From Actinomycetospora sp. (GTDB taxonomy: Bacteria; Actinomycetota; Actinomycetes; Mycobacteriales; Pseudonocardiaceae): DNA of 15,857 bases. The notes under the pieces were generated by a model. That model was not told where the DNA came from, did no database searches, and saw nothing but the letters and a program-made list of their open reading frames with translations. The position numbers were made by a program, and so were the translations under genes. Numbering within the stretch: the stretch's first letter is position 1; the number at the start of each line of letters is the position of its first letter. Location: positions 1 through 15,857 of the forward strand of contig JAICLN010000043.1 of assembly GCA_025925615.1 (NCBI GenBank), in the 5' to 3' direction. Of the stretch, positions 1-5,624 are shown piece after piece.

Positions 1-53
1 CGCCCGCCCCCGGGTGACGACGACGGCGGGTGCGGTTGCCTACGCTGACCGTC

Positions 54-138
54 GGAAGCGTGGCAGAGCGGCCGATTGCACCCGCCTTGAAAGCGGACGT
101 ACCGCAAGGTACCGGGGGTTCGAATCCCCCCGCTTCCG
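54..138 (+). tRNA. tRNA-Ser (anticodon UGA)
   Basis: The acceptor stem GGAAGCG (54-60) pairs with CGCTTCC (131-137), and G138 is the discriminator, as usual for serine tRNAs. The anticodon loop CTTGAAA spans 86-92 with anticodon TGA at 88-90. A long class II variable arm (GTACC-GCAA-GGTAC, about 100-112) and the T-loop GTTCGAATC follow. The genomic sequence after the discriminator is CA rather than CCA, so the tail must be added enzymatically. The 3' half of this gene is repeated at 2366-2422, so the 3' part here may have been donated by an integrated element. Confidence 0.97.
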
Positions 139-139
139 C
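86..139 (+). repeat. attL-like copy of the tRNA-Ser 3' half
   Basis: Two blocks are shared exactly with the right-hand copy. One is the 19-bp stretch from the anticodon loop through the anticodon stem (86-104 versus 2366-2384). The other is a 28-bp stretch covering the T-arm, acceptor 3' strand and discriminator (112-139 versus 2393-2420). Between them the variable-arm bases differ by substitutions and one indel, so the copies are diverged att sites rather than a recent duplication. Confidence 0.85.
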
Positions 140-198
140 AGCGCTCACCAGCCGTTTCGGTGACGGTCGGAAGCCTCGTCCCGACGGCGGCCCCGGTG

Positions 199-218
199 TG
201 GTCTCAGTCCTGGTCTCA
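199..218 (+). repeat. Left pair of 12-bp direct repeats (putative integrase arm sites)
   Basis: TGGTCTCAGTCC is followed at once by TGGTCTCA. The same arrangement occurs at 2251-2270 with one mismatch in 20 bases and in the same orientation. The pair lies about 60 bp inside the left att copy and overlaps the integrase stop codon (216-218). Short direct repeats flanking the core are typical of arm-type binding sites of tyrosine integrases, which is the likely role here. Confidence 0.6.
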
Positions 219-799
219 TTCGGTGCTCCAGAGCAGGTCGCCGACGCGGCTCGCGATGTCCCGTCGGATGGGCTCCGCCACGTGCTGGTACCGCTTCGCC
301 ATGGCCGAGTGAGACCACCCCATGGTCGCCATCGCGGCACGCTCGGGGACGCCGAGGGGAAGCAACATCGTCGCCGCGGTGTGCCGGGCGTCATGGAGCC
401 TGGCCTCGCGAACGCCGGCCGCGCGAAGCAGCGCCTTCCAGTGATTGTGATCGGACTCCGGCGTGATGGGCCGGCCAATCGGTTGGGCGAACACCCAGCC
501 GCCCTCCTCCCAGAGGTCGGCCGCGACCGGGCGTTTCTCGTCGTGCGTCTCGCGGTGACGACGGAGGAGCGCGACGACGGGATCGGGGAGGCCGATTCCG
601 CGGCGTCCGGCACGTGACTTGGTCTCGACGTGACGAGGCCACCGCCCGTTCGTTCCGAGCAGTCCCGTGGACGCTTCCGGCCGCATTCCCCGCCGCACCC
701 GTGACGCCACGAGCGGCGCTGAAGCGCGCGGTTGATGCGGAGGACTCCGGCGTCGAGGTCGACGTCGGGCCACTGGAGAAGTCCTCGTAGAACCAGAGC
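216..799 (-). pseudogene. Tyrosine recombinase/phage integrase, truncated and frameshifted
   Basis: The C-terminal catalytic domain is readable from about 650 down to the stop at 216. The beta-hairpin Lys lies in ETKSRAGRR, followed by GLPDPVVALL, the HxxR box in LHDARHTAAT, a Trp replacing the second His in MGWSHS, and the nucleophile Tyr in KRYQHV. Upstream, at about 799-713, the match continues in another frame (LLQWPDVDLDAGVLRI), the conserved stretch that follows the first catalytic Arg. A frameshift therefore lies between about 713 and 650. The N-terminal DNA-binding part is absent: the adjacent YihY gene ends at 879, leaving no room for it. It would have catalysed site-specific integration into the neighbouring tRNA-Ser gene and is almost certainly inactive now. 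Confidence 0.82.
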
Positions 800-878
800 C
801 ACGGTTCGCGTCCCAAGCCGGCCCACGCGTTGACTCAGGGACGGCTTCCCTCCCCCGGACCGTCGGGGTCGACCTGGG

Positions 879-1937
879 TCAGGGCTGGAGGGGTGTGGAG
901 TCGGCCTTGACGGCGTCGCGGCGGCCGAGGGGCTGGGGTGGGCCGTGGGTGGTGTCGTGGGCGGTCTGCTTCTCGGCCTCGGCGTTGATCTCGGCGCCGA
1001 GCAGCACGATGTAGGCGGTGAGGTAAAGCCACAGCATGAGTATCACCACCCCGGCCAGGGTGCCGTAGGTCTTGTTGTAGCTGCTGAAGTTGTCGATGTA
1101 GACGCTGAACACGACGCTGCCGACGAGCCAGAGCACGGTCGCCACGGTGGCGCCGAGGCTGACCCAGCGGAAGCGGGGGGCGTCGCGGTCGGGGCCGAAC
1201 CGGTAGACCACGGCCAAGGCGACGGTCACCACCGCCAGCAGCAGCACCCAGCGCACGATCTGCGCGAGGACCCGCCCGATCAGGGGTAGCCCGTCGAGGA
1301 CGATGGGGGCCACCACGACCAGCGCGACCGCGACGAGCACGAAGACGATGGCGCCCAGGGTCAGGGCCAGGGCGGTGCCCCGGAGCTTGAGGAAACCGCG
1401 GGTCTCCTGCTCGTCGTAAGCCAACGTGATCGTGTTGATCAGGGTCTGGGTGCCGCTCGAGGCGCTCCACAACGCGGCCAGCAGCGCGACGACGAGCCCA
1501 ACACTCAGCGTGCTGCCGCCGCCCTGGCTGACCGACATCAGTTGATCGGCGATCAACGGCTGGGCGGTGGACGGAAGTACGGTGGTCAAGCCCGAGAGCT
1601 GGCCGGCGACCTCGGCCGGGTCGGCCACCAGTCCGTAGAGGGTCAGCAACGCGATCATGGCGGGGAACAGCGCGAGGAACGCGAAGAAGGCCACGGCCCC
1701 GGCGAGCACGCTGATGTAGTCGGCACTGCTCTCCTTGAACGCGCGCCGCACGATCTGACGCCATCCGCCAGCGGGAATTTGGGTCGGGGTCTCGGCGTCG
1801 ATCCCCGGTGTGGCGGCCGGGACGTTCGCCGAGGAAGGTCGGGTTCTACCGTCGGTTTGCTCGCTCACGGGCGGGCTATACCCCAACGGGAAGATCACAC
1901 CCCAACCGTCGCCGACCTCGACAGAGGCGTCGGTCAC
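879..1937 (-). CDS. YihY/BrkB family (UPF0761) inner-membrane protein
   Basis: The product is 352 residues from the GTG at 1937. About 65 N-terminal residues are polar and Pro/Thr/Ala-rich. They are followed by about six hydrophobic segments with family features: YISVLAGAVAFFAFLALFP in the first membrane segment, the central WSASSGTQTLINTITLAYD, and near the C-terminus YNKTYGTLAGVVILMLWLYLTAYIVLLGAEIN split over the last two helices. The family is widespread and has been linked to envelope or transport roles, but its biochemical function is unsettled. No strong ribosome-binding site precedes GTG1937; an internal GTG at 1868 (residue 24) is an alternative start. It is the only intact gene inside the tRNA-Ser element relic and its stop lies close to the broken integrase, so it is likely cargo or was brought there by deletion. 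Confidence 0.88.
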   Translation of the reverse strand: MTDASVEVGDGWGVIFPLGYSPPVSEQTDGRTRPSSANVPAATPGIDAETPTQIPAGGWRQIVRRAFKESSADYISVLAGAVAFFAFLALFPAMIALLTLYGLVADPAEVAGQLSGLTTVLPSTAQPLIADQLMSVSQGGGSTLSVGLVVALLAALWSASSGTQTLINTITLAYDEQETRGFLKLRGTALALTLGAIVFVLVAVALVVVAPIVLDGLPLIGRVLAQIVRWVLLLAVVTVALAVVYRFGPDRDAPRFRWVSLGATVATVLWLVGSVVFSVYIDNFSSYNKTYGTLAGVVILMLWLYLTAYIVLLGAEINAEAEKQTAHDTTHGPPQPLGRRDAVKADSTPLQP

Positions 1938-2365
1938 CGGCTCGGGCGTTCGTACCGAATGTCGGTCGGTCGAGGACGGCCGGCAGGCGATGGTCGCCTC
2001 AGCGTTGGGCCGGCTCCGCGGCGTGAAGAGCCACTCCGTCGGGACGGTGCCGGCCGAGCCTTTGGGCAGTCGCTGGCGGTTGGTCCGGAGAGTGCCGGGC
2101 TGTGCTCAGTGGCGCTGGGCAGCGAGTCGGCCCGTTTGTTCTCCGGCGGCCCGAAGCCCTTTGGGCGGCCAGATAGGGTCGAGGAGATCGACGCCGCGGG
2201 CGCGGCTCCCCCGCGAAACTGCTCGACGGTTGTCCCGCCCGTCTGACCACTGGTCTCAGTCTTGGTCTCAGTCGTCCCGGTCCGCCCAGGTTCGTGCGTC
2301 GCGTGCGGGCGCGGCGGACCGTGGTCCGCGCCGCCGTAACCCGTCGTGTACGGGCCGACCTACAG
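1938..2365. other. Gene-free right part of the element relic
   Basis: I see no convincing coding region here: reading frames on both strands are Arg/Pro/Gly-rich and lack family motifs. It holds a small hairpin (GCCC-TTT-GGGC near 2155-2165) and the right-hand pair of 12-bp repeats at 2251-2270. It should also contain the YihY promoter. An excisionase gene might be expected next to this end but none is recognisable. Confidence 0.5.
2251..2270 (+). repeat. Right pair of 12-bp direct repeats (putative integrase arm sites)
   Basis: TGGTCTCAGTCT is followed by TGGTCTCA, matching the left pair at 199-218 in 19 of 20 positions and in the same orientation. It lies about 95 bp inside the right att copy. 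Its presence at both ends and nowhere else I noticed supports a role as the second arm-binding site of the integrated element. Confidence 0.6.
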
Positions 2366-2422
2366 CTTGAAAGCGGACGTACCGAGAGCTACCCGGGGGT
2401 TCGAATCCCCCCGCTTCCGCCA
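2366..2422 (+). repeat. attR-like orphan 3' half of tRNA-Ser
   Basis: The sequence starts in the anticodon loop (CTTGAAA) and runs through the T-arm and the acceptor 3' strand to discriminator G2419, followed by an encoded CCA (2420-2422). No matching 5' half precedes it, so it is not a functional tRNA. The encoded CCA is missing from the intact upstream gene. This suggests that this copy is the original host 3' end, displaced when an element carrying its own 3' half recombined in. The variable arm here has a C-C mismatch, consistent with decay. Confidence 0.85.
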
Positions 2423-2434
2423 GCGCGCCGTCCC

Positions 2435-2749
2435 TCAGTGGACGAGCTTGAGCCCGACGACGCAGGCGACGATCCCGGCCAGGAACACCACCTTGAGCGT
2501 CGTGATCGACTCGTCGCCGGTGGCCATCGCGTAGGCGACGGTCGCGACGGCGCCGATCCCGACCCACACCGCGTAGGCGGTCCCGGTCGGCAGCGAGCGC
2601 ATGGCGTACGCCAGGCCCGCCATGCTCGCGATGAGCCCGGCGGCGAAGACGAGCAACGGGGAGATCCGCGAGAAGCCGTCCGCCTTGCCGAGGGCGGTCG
2701 CCCAGACGGCTTCGAGGACACCGGACACGACCAGGACGACCCACGCCAT
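2435..2749 (-). CDS. sugE: Guanidinium exporter, SMR family (Gdx/SugE type)
   Basis: A 104-residue small multidrug resistance protein with four membrane helices. The essential Glu13 lies in VSGVLEAVWATALGK, followed by Trp16 and Lys22, then SMAGLAYAMRSLP and the Gdx-type signature GTAYAVWVGIGAV (about 56-68). The protein ends GLKLVH, much as E. coli SugE does. Characterised Gdx proteins export guanidinium in exchange for protons as antiparallel dimers. The ATG at 2749 is preceded by AGGGG six bases upstream. A guanidine-III riboswitch directly precedes the gene and independently supports guanidinium as substrate. The reading frame stays open upstream into the TetR gene, but that extension is not credible. 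The stop lies 12 bp from the orphan tRNA-Ser 3' half. Confidence 0.95.
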   Translation of the reverse strand: MAWVVLVVSGVLEAVWATALGKADGFSRISPLLVFAAGLIASMAGLAYAMRSLPTGTAYAVWVGIGAVATVAYAMATGDESITTLKVVFLAGIVACVVGLKLVH

Positions 2750-2751
2750 GA

Positions 2752-2760
2752 CAGACCCCT
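2752..2760 (-). promoter_or_regulatory. Shine-Dalgarno of gdx with predicted anti-SD pairing
   Basis: On the minus strand AGGGG (2760-2756) runs directly into TCTG, ending three bases before the ATG. GGTCTG (2757-2752) is perfectly complementary to CAGACC (2785-2780) inside the riboswitch aptamer. That CAGACC contains most of the 3' strand of aptamer helix P1. Ligand-bound P1 and SD sequestration would therefore be mutually exclusive, which predicts a translational ON switch. The complementarity is seen directly; the mechanism is inferred. Confidence 0.5.
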
Positions 2761-2762
2761 GA

Positions 2763-2807
2763 GGCTGCCGTCTTGTCGTGGTCTGGGTACGGCGCCGCTC
2801 GTCCAGG
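2763..2807 (-). ncRNA. Guanidine-III (ykkC-III) riboswitch
   Basis: Read on the minus strand, the leader contains CCTGGACGAG, GGCGCCGTACCCAG and ACGACAAGACGGC in order. These match the conserved blocks of the structurally characterised Thermobifida fusca guanidine-III aptamer as I remember it (GGACGAG, GCGCCGUACCC, GACAAGACGGC). CTGG pairs with CCAG to form P1, with the change from the CCGG pair kept complementary. GCCGT pairs with ACGGC to form the pseudoknot. The aptamer ends only a few bases before the gdx Shine-Dalgarno. It should sense free guanidinium and switch on the exporter. Confidence 0.92.
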
Positions 2808-2815
2808 AGCCCTCC

Positions 2816-2844
2816 GTGCGGAACGCTCGTGATCAGGCTGTCAA
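2816..2844 (-). promoter_or_regulatory. Candidate promoter of the gdx transcript
   Basis: A perfect -35 hexamer TTGACA lies on the minus strand at 2844-2839. Seventeen bases further the -10 position (2821-2816) reads CCGCAC, a poor match. The spacing would place the transcript start near 2809, right at the 5' edge of the riboswitch, which supports the assignment despite the weak -10. Confidence 0.35.
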
Positions 2845-2876
2845 GCGACCCCGCCCCCGGCAACGATTGGTGCGCC

Positions 2877-3572
2877 TCATCTCCCGTCCGACGGCGGATG
2901 CAGGGCGTCGACGCCGGCGAGGGCGAGGTCGATCCCGGCGAGGAACTGCTCCCGGTCGTCGTGCTCAGCCATCTGGCCCGCGACGGTCCGGGTGAACGGC
3001 CAGTCCTCGGGGTCCAGCTCCTCCCACGTCGCCGCCATGGCGCCGAGCGCGTCCGCACGGTCGACGCCGGGCCCGAGGACCTGGGCGTTCGCGGCGTTCT
3101 GGGCCGCCGCGCCGAGGATGTACTGCACGAGCACCGACGCCACCGTGAACCACTCGCCCCGGGGCACGCCCAGGGCGCGGACCTGCCGGCCGATGCTCTC
3201 GAAGATCCGTGGTGCCGCCGCCTGCCAGGAGCCGGCCGAGAGCTGCGCCGCGACCCACGGGTGCTCGTCGATCGCGTCGAACAGCGCGAGCGCGACCGCC
3301 CGGATCCGCTCTCGCGGCGGCGACTCGGCGGAGGTGTCGACGCCGAGAGCGGCGCCGACGACGGCGTCCGTGGCCGCCTCGAGCAGCTCGCCCTTGTTGG
3401 CCACGTGCCAGTAGATGGCCCCGGGCCCCGTCGCGAGGTGGTCGGTGAGCGTCCGGAACGTCAACCCGACCGCTCCCGTGGCGTCGAGCAGTTCGACGGC
3501 GGCCTCGACGATCCGCTCGCGAGTGAGCGCGTCGGTGCGCCGTGGTGACCGACGGCGCGTCTGTGGTGGCAC
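2877..3572 (-). CDS. TetR/AcrR family transcriptional regulator
   Basis: A 231-residue protein from the GTG at 3572. The N-terminal HTH spans about residues 15-65 (LTRERIVEAAVELLDATG, then LTFRTLTDHLATGPGAIYWHV with NKGELLEAA), the typical TetR DNA-binding fold. The rest is the helical ligand-binding and dimerisation domain. The frame is open far upstream, but that part lies antisense to the monooxygenase gene and is a shadow. GTG3572 begins the first stretch that looks like a TetR N-terminus and has GGAG just upstream. The gene is divergent from the FAD monooxygenase at 3663 across a 90-bp region with two inverted repeats, so it most likely represses that gene and itself and responds to a substrate of the enzyme. 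Confidence 0.9.
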   Translation of the reverse strand: MPPQTRRRSPRRTDALTRERIVEAAVELLDATGAVGLTFRTLTDHLATGPGAIYWHVANKGELLEAATDAVVGAALGVDTSAESPPRERIRAVALALFDAIDEHPWVAAQLSAGSWQAAAPRIFESIGRQVRALGVPRGEWFTVASVLVQYILGAAAQNAANAQVLGPGVDRADALGAMAATWEELDPEDWPFTRTVAGQMAEHDDREQFLAGIDLALAGVDALHPPSDGR

Positions 3573-3581
3573 GGCTCCATC

Positions 3582-3610
3582 TTGACACGACTGGAACGTC
3601 GATCCAAAGT
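3582..3610 (+). promoter_or_regulatory. Candidate promoter of the FAD monooxygenase
   Basis: TTGACA at 3582-3587 is a perfect -35. After a 17-bp spacer, CAAAGT at 3605-3610 matches the -10 consensus in three of six positions. The predicted start near 3617 falls inside the second inverted repeat, giving a normal leader before the AAGGAG site at 3652-3657. Confidence 0.45.
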
Positions 3611-3629
3611 GGTCTGGAACAACATTCCA
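3592..3629. promoter_or_regulatory. Two 15-bp inverted repeats, putative TetR operators
   Basis: TGGAACAACATTCCA (3615-3629) is an inverted repeat with perfect 5-bp arms. TGGAACGTCGATCCA (3592-3606) is a related copy with 4-bp arms, starting 23 bp earlier, about two helical turns away. Both share TGGAAC in the left half and end in TCCA. The first sits between the -35 and -10 and the second over the predicted start, which suits repression by the adjacent TetR protein. Confidence 0.55.
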
Positions 3630-3662
3630 CGGTACCCCGGCCCGTCCGTCGAAGGAGTCACC

Positions 3663-4814
3663 ATGAACACCTCGGTCACGATCATCGGCGCCGGCCTCGG
3701 CGGACTCGTCCTCGCCCGCGTCCTGCACGTCCACGGACTCCCGGTCACGGTCTACGAGGCGGAACCCTCCCCGACCTCGCGCGCCCAGGGCGGGATGCTC
3801 GACATCCACGAGGAGAACGGCCAACGGGCCCTCGAGGCCGCCGGACTCACCGCGGAGTTCCGCGGCCTGATCCTCGAGGGCCGCGCGGCCATGCGGGTCC
3901 TCGACCCGGCCGGCACCGTCCTGCTCGACGTCCCCGACACTGCAGCTGAGCACGCCGATAGGGGGGCAGGTGGTCGCCCCGAGGTGCAGCGCGCCGAGCT
4001 GCGTAGCCTCCTGCTCGACTCCCTGCCCGAGGGCACCGTCCGCTGGGGCGGCAAGGTCAGCGGGGTGCGTCCCCTCACCGGAGGGCGCCACGAGGTCGAG
4101 TTCGCCGACGGCACGAGCGTCACCACCGACCTGCTCGTCGGCGCGGACGGGGCCTGGTCGCGGGTCCGGCCGCTGCTCTCGGAGGCGACGCCGGCCTATT
4201 CCGGCCACTCCTTCGTCGAGACGTGGCTCCACGACGGGGACACCCGGCACCCCGCCGCCGCGGAGGCGGTCGGCGGCGGGTCGCTCATGGCGCTCGCGCC
4301 GGGCAAGGGCATCCAGGCCCACCGCGAGAGCGGCGGCACCCTGCACACCTACGTCGCGCTGGCCCGGTCGGAGGACTGGTTCGCCGGGATCGACTTCACC
4401 GATGCGGCGGCGGCCACCGAGCGGATCGCGCAGGAGTTCGAGGGCTGGGCCCCGGAGCTCACCGCGCTGATCACCGACAGTGACACGGCTCCGGTCCTGC
4501 GCACGCTCACGACGTTGCCCATCGGGCACCGCTGGGACCGGGTGCCGGGCGTGACCCTCGTCGGCGACGCCGCCCACCTCGCGCCGCCGAACGGCGAGGG
4601 TGCCAACCTGGCCATGGAGGACGGCGCCGAGCTCGGCCAGGCCCTGGCCGCACATCCCGACGACGTCGAGGCCGCGCTCGCCGGGTACGAGGCGGCGATG
4701 TTCCGCCGGGGGGCCGCGGCCGCCACCGACGGTGAGGAGCTCTACGAGCTCATGTTCGGCGACGACACCCCCCACCGCCTGATCGCGATGTTCACCCGGG
4801 AACCGGCACGGTGA
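3663..4814 (+). CDS. TetX-like FAD-dependent monooxygenase (class A flavoprotein)
   Basis: A 383-residue protein of the p-hydroxybenzoate hydroxylase fold. The FAD-binding GxGxxG motif is at 9-14 (IIGAGLGGLVLAR) with the ribose-binding Glu in VYEAEPS. GGMLDIHEENGQRALEAAGL (43-62) closely resembles the equivalent GGTLDLH region of TetX. The DG motif is at 161-169 (ADGAWSRVR) and the GD motif at 301-309 (GDAAHLAPP), followed by GEGANLAMEDGAEL. Such enzymes use NAD(P)H and O2 to hydroxylate aromatic or polyketide substrates; TetX inactivates tetracyclines. The start ATG at 3663 has AAGGAG five bases upstream. Divergence from a TetR gene suggests substrate-induced detoxification. The true substrate cannot be read from sequence, and tetracycline is only one possibility. 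Confidence 0.9.
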   Translation: MNTSVTIIGAGLGGLVLARVLHVHGLPVTVYEAEPSPTSRAQGGMLDIHEENGQRALEAAGLTAEFRGLILEGRAAMRVLDPAGTVLLDVPDTAAEHADRGAGGRPEVQRAELRSLLLDSLPEGTVRWGGKVSGVRPLTGGRHEVEFADGTSVTTDLLVGADGAWSRVRPLLSEATPAYSGHSFVETWLHDGDTRHPAAAEAVGGGSLMALAPGKGIQAHRESGGTLHTYVALARSEDWFAGIDFTDAAAATERIAQEFEGWAPELTALITDSDTAPVLRTLTTLPIGHRWDRVPGVTLVGDAAHLAPPNGEGANLAMEDGAELGQALAAHPDDVEAALAGYEAAMFRRGAAAATDGEELYELMFGDDTPHRLIAMFTREPAR

Positions 4815-4823
4815 GCGACGTCC

Positions 4824-5333
4824 TCAGCCCCGGAGCGCCGCGTCGAGGTCCCGCACGAGCTCCCCGATGCGGCCTCCGCCGGCGGGAGCCGCGGGCAACC
4901 GGCGGAGGACGGCGACGACGGCGGGTGGCGCCTCCCGGCGCGCGCGCTCCACGGCGTCCGTCGACCCGTGGCCCAGTTCCTCGGCCCGCGCCGCGTGCGC
5001 CGCGGCACCGAGGACGTGTCGGACCTGGTGCGCGCTCGCCAGCGGGTGGAGGAAGGCGGCGCCGGCGGCGTGGCTCGCCGCCCGGGCCGCGTCGGCCGCG
5101 GCCGGAGACGCGGCCTCGCCCGCCGCCCGGAACGCGGCCCACCCGGCCGCCCGCAGCGCCCCCGTCCGTCGACCGCCGGCGGCGAAGGCGGCGGCCGCCT
5201 CGACGGCGTCGCGTGGCCGCGTGTCCTCGGGATGGCACTGCGCATGGATCGGCAGGACCTGGCGCGCACGGTCGGCCGCCCACCCCGCGATGCCGCGGAG
5301 CTCGTCCTCGCTCAGGGCGATCTCGTCCGGCAC
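4824..5333 (-). CDS. Imm-5-like putative immunity protein
   Basis: A 169-residue Ala-rich helical protein, convergent with the monooxygenase and ending 9 bp from it. It contains PRDAVEAAAAFAAGGRRTGALRAA in its middle part, then ASHAAGAAFLHPLASAHQVRHVLGAAAHAA and a C-terminal RIGELVRDLDAALRG. I recognise this pattern from actinobacterial proteins annotated as putative immunity protein (Imm-5-like) and sometimes mislabelled exonuclease SbcC. No signal peptide or membrane segment is visible, so it is probably cytoplasmic. The GTG start at 5333 has AGGA eight bases upstream. No toxin gene is evident next to it, so an immunity role is by family resemblance only. Confidence 0.65.
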   Translation of the reverse strand: MPDEIALSEDELRGIAGWAADRARQVLPIHAQCHPEDTRPRDAVEAAAAFAAGGRRTGALRAAGWAAFRAAGEAASPAAADAARAASHAAGAAFLHPLASAHQVRHVLGAAAHAARAEELGHGSTDAVERARREAPPAVVAVLRRLPAAPAGGGRIGELVRDLDAALRG

Positions 5334-5360
5334 GGTCCGGATCCTGCCCCGACTCCGTCG

Positions 5361-5580
5361 TCGGGCGTCGAACTCGACGCGCTGCTTCGGATGGCCCCCG
5401 ACCTCCGTCCGCCGGATGCCGCCGAGTAGATCCGGAGCGTCGGGACTTCTGGGCCTGGGTGCTCACCTACCGCCTGCGGCGGCGGTTCCTCGCGGCCGTC
5501 CGGAAGGAGGCCCGGGCGCGTGGCTCGTGGTGCTCCACGGCCCGCGGGCCACCGAGGCCTGGCTGGCCGACACCGGCTGA
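5361..5580 (+). pseudogene. Possible remnant of an unrecognised gene
   Basis: No continuous gene fits 5334-5725. Three plus-strand pieces show strong G/C third positions but lie in different frames: VELDALLRMAPDLRPPDAAE ending at TAG 5427-5429, then RRDFWAWVLTYRLRRRFL, then AWLVVLHGPRATEAWLADTG ending at TGA 5578-5580. This could be one small gene broken by frameshifts, or chance in GC-rich DNA. The upstream piece overlaps the start of the minus-strand immunity-like gene. I do not recognise a family. Confidence 0.25.
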
Positions 5581-5624
5581 GCGGGAGGGGGTTGTCCCCA
5601 CGTCCGGAGTAGGGAGCGCGCCGA

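Larger units (their letters stand above)
86..2422. mobile_element. Relic of a tRNA-Ser-integrated element
   Basis: This 2.3-kb segment is bounded by two copies of the 3' half of tRNA-Ser. The left copy is part of the intact gene and the right copy stands alone. Immediately inside the left copy lies a decayed tyrosine-recombinase gene on the minus strand, the standard layout of elements that use a tRNA 3' end as attB. A tandem pair of 12-bp repeats is found just inside each end. The only intact gene inside is the YihY/BrkB-like gene. No replication, conjugation or excision gene can be recognised, so the element looks strongly reduced by deletion and no longer mobile. The boundaries are taken from the sequence repeats; the rest is inference from known tRNA-targeted elements. 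Confidence 0.8.

Noticed and set aside
2346..2422. The right-hand tRNA-like sequence considered as a second functional tRNA-Ser
   Set aside because: No matching acceptor 5' strand or D-arm is found upstream, so it is only a 3' fragment.
2877..4775. A 632-codon minus-strand frame joining a long unknown N-terminus to the TetR domain
   Set aside because: Everything upstream of about 3572 is exactly antisense to the well-supported monooxygenase gene and lacks family motifs; the TetR protein starts naturally at GTG3572.
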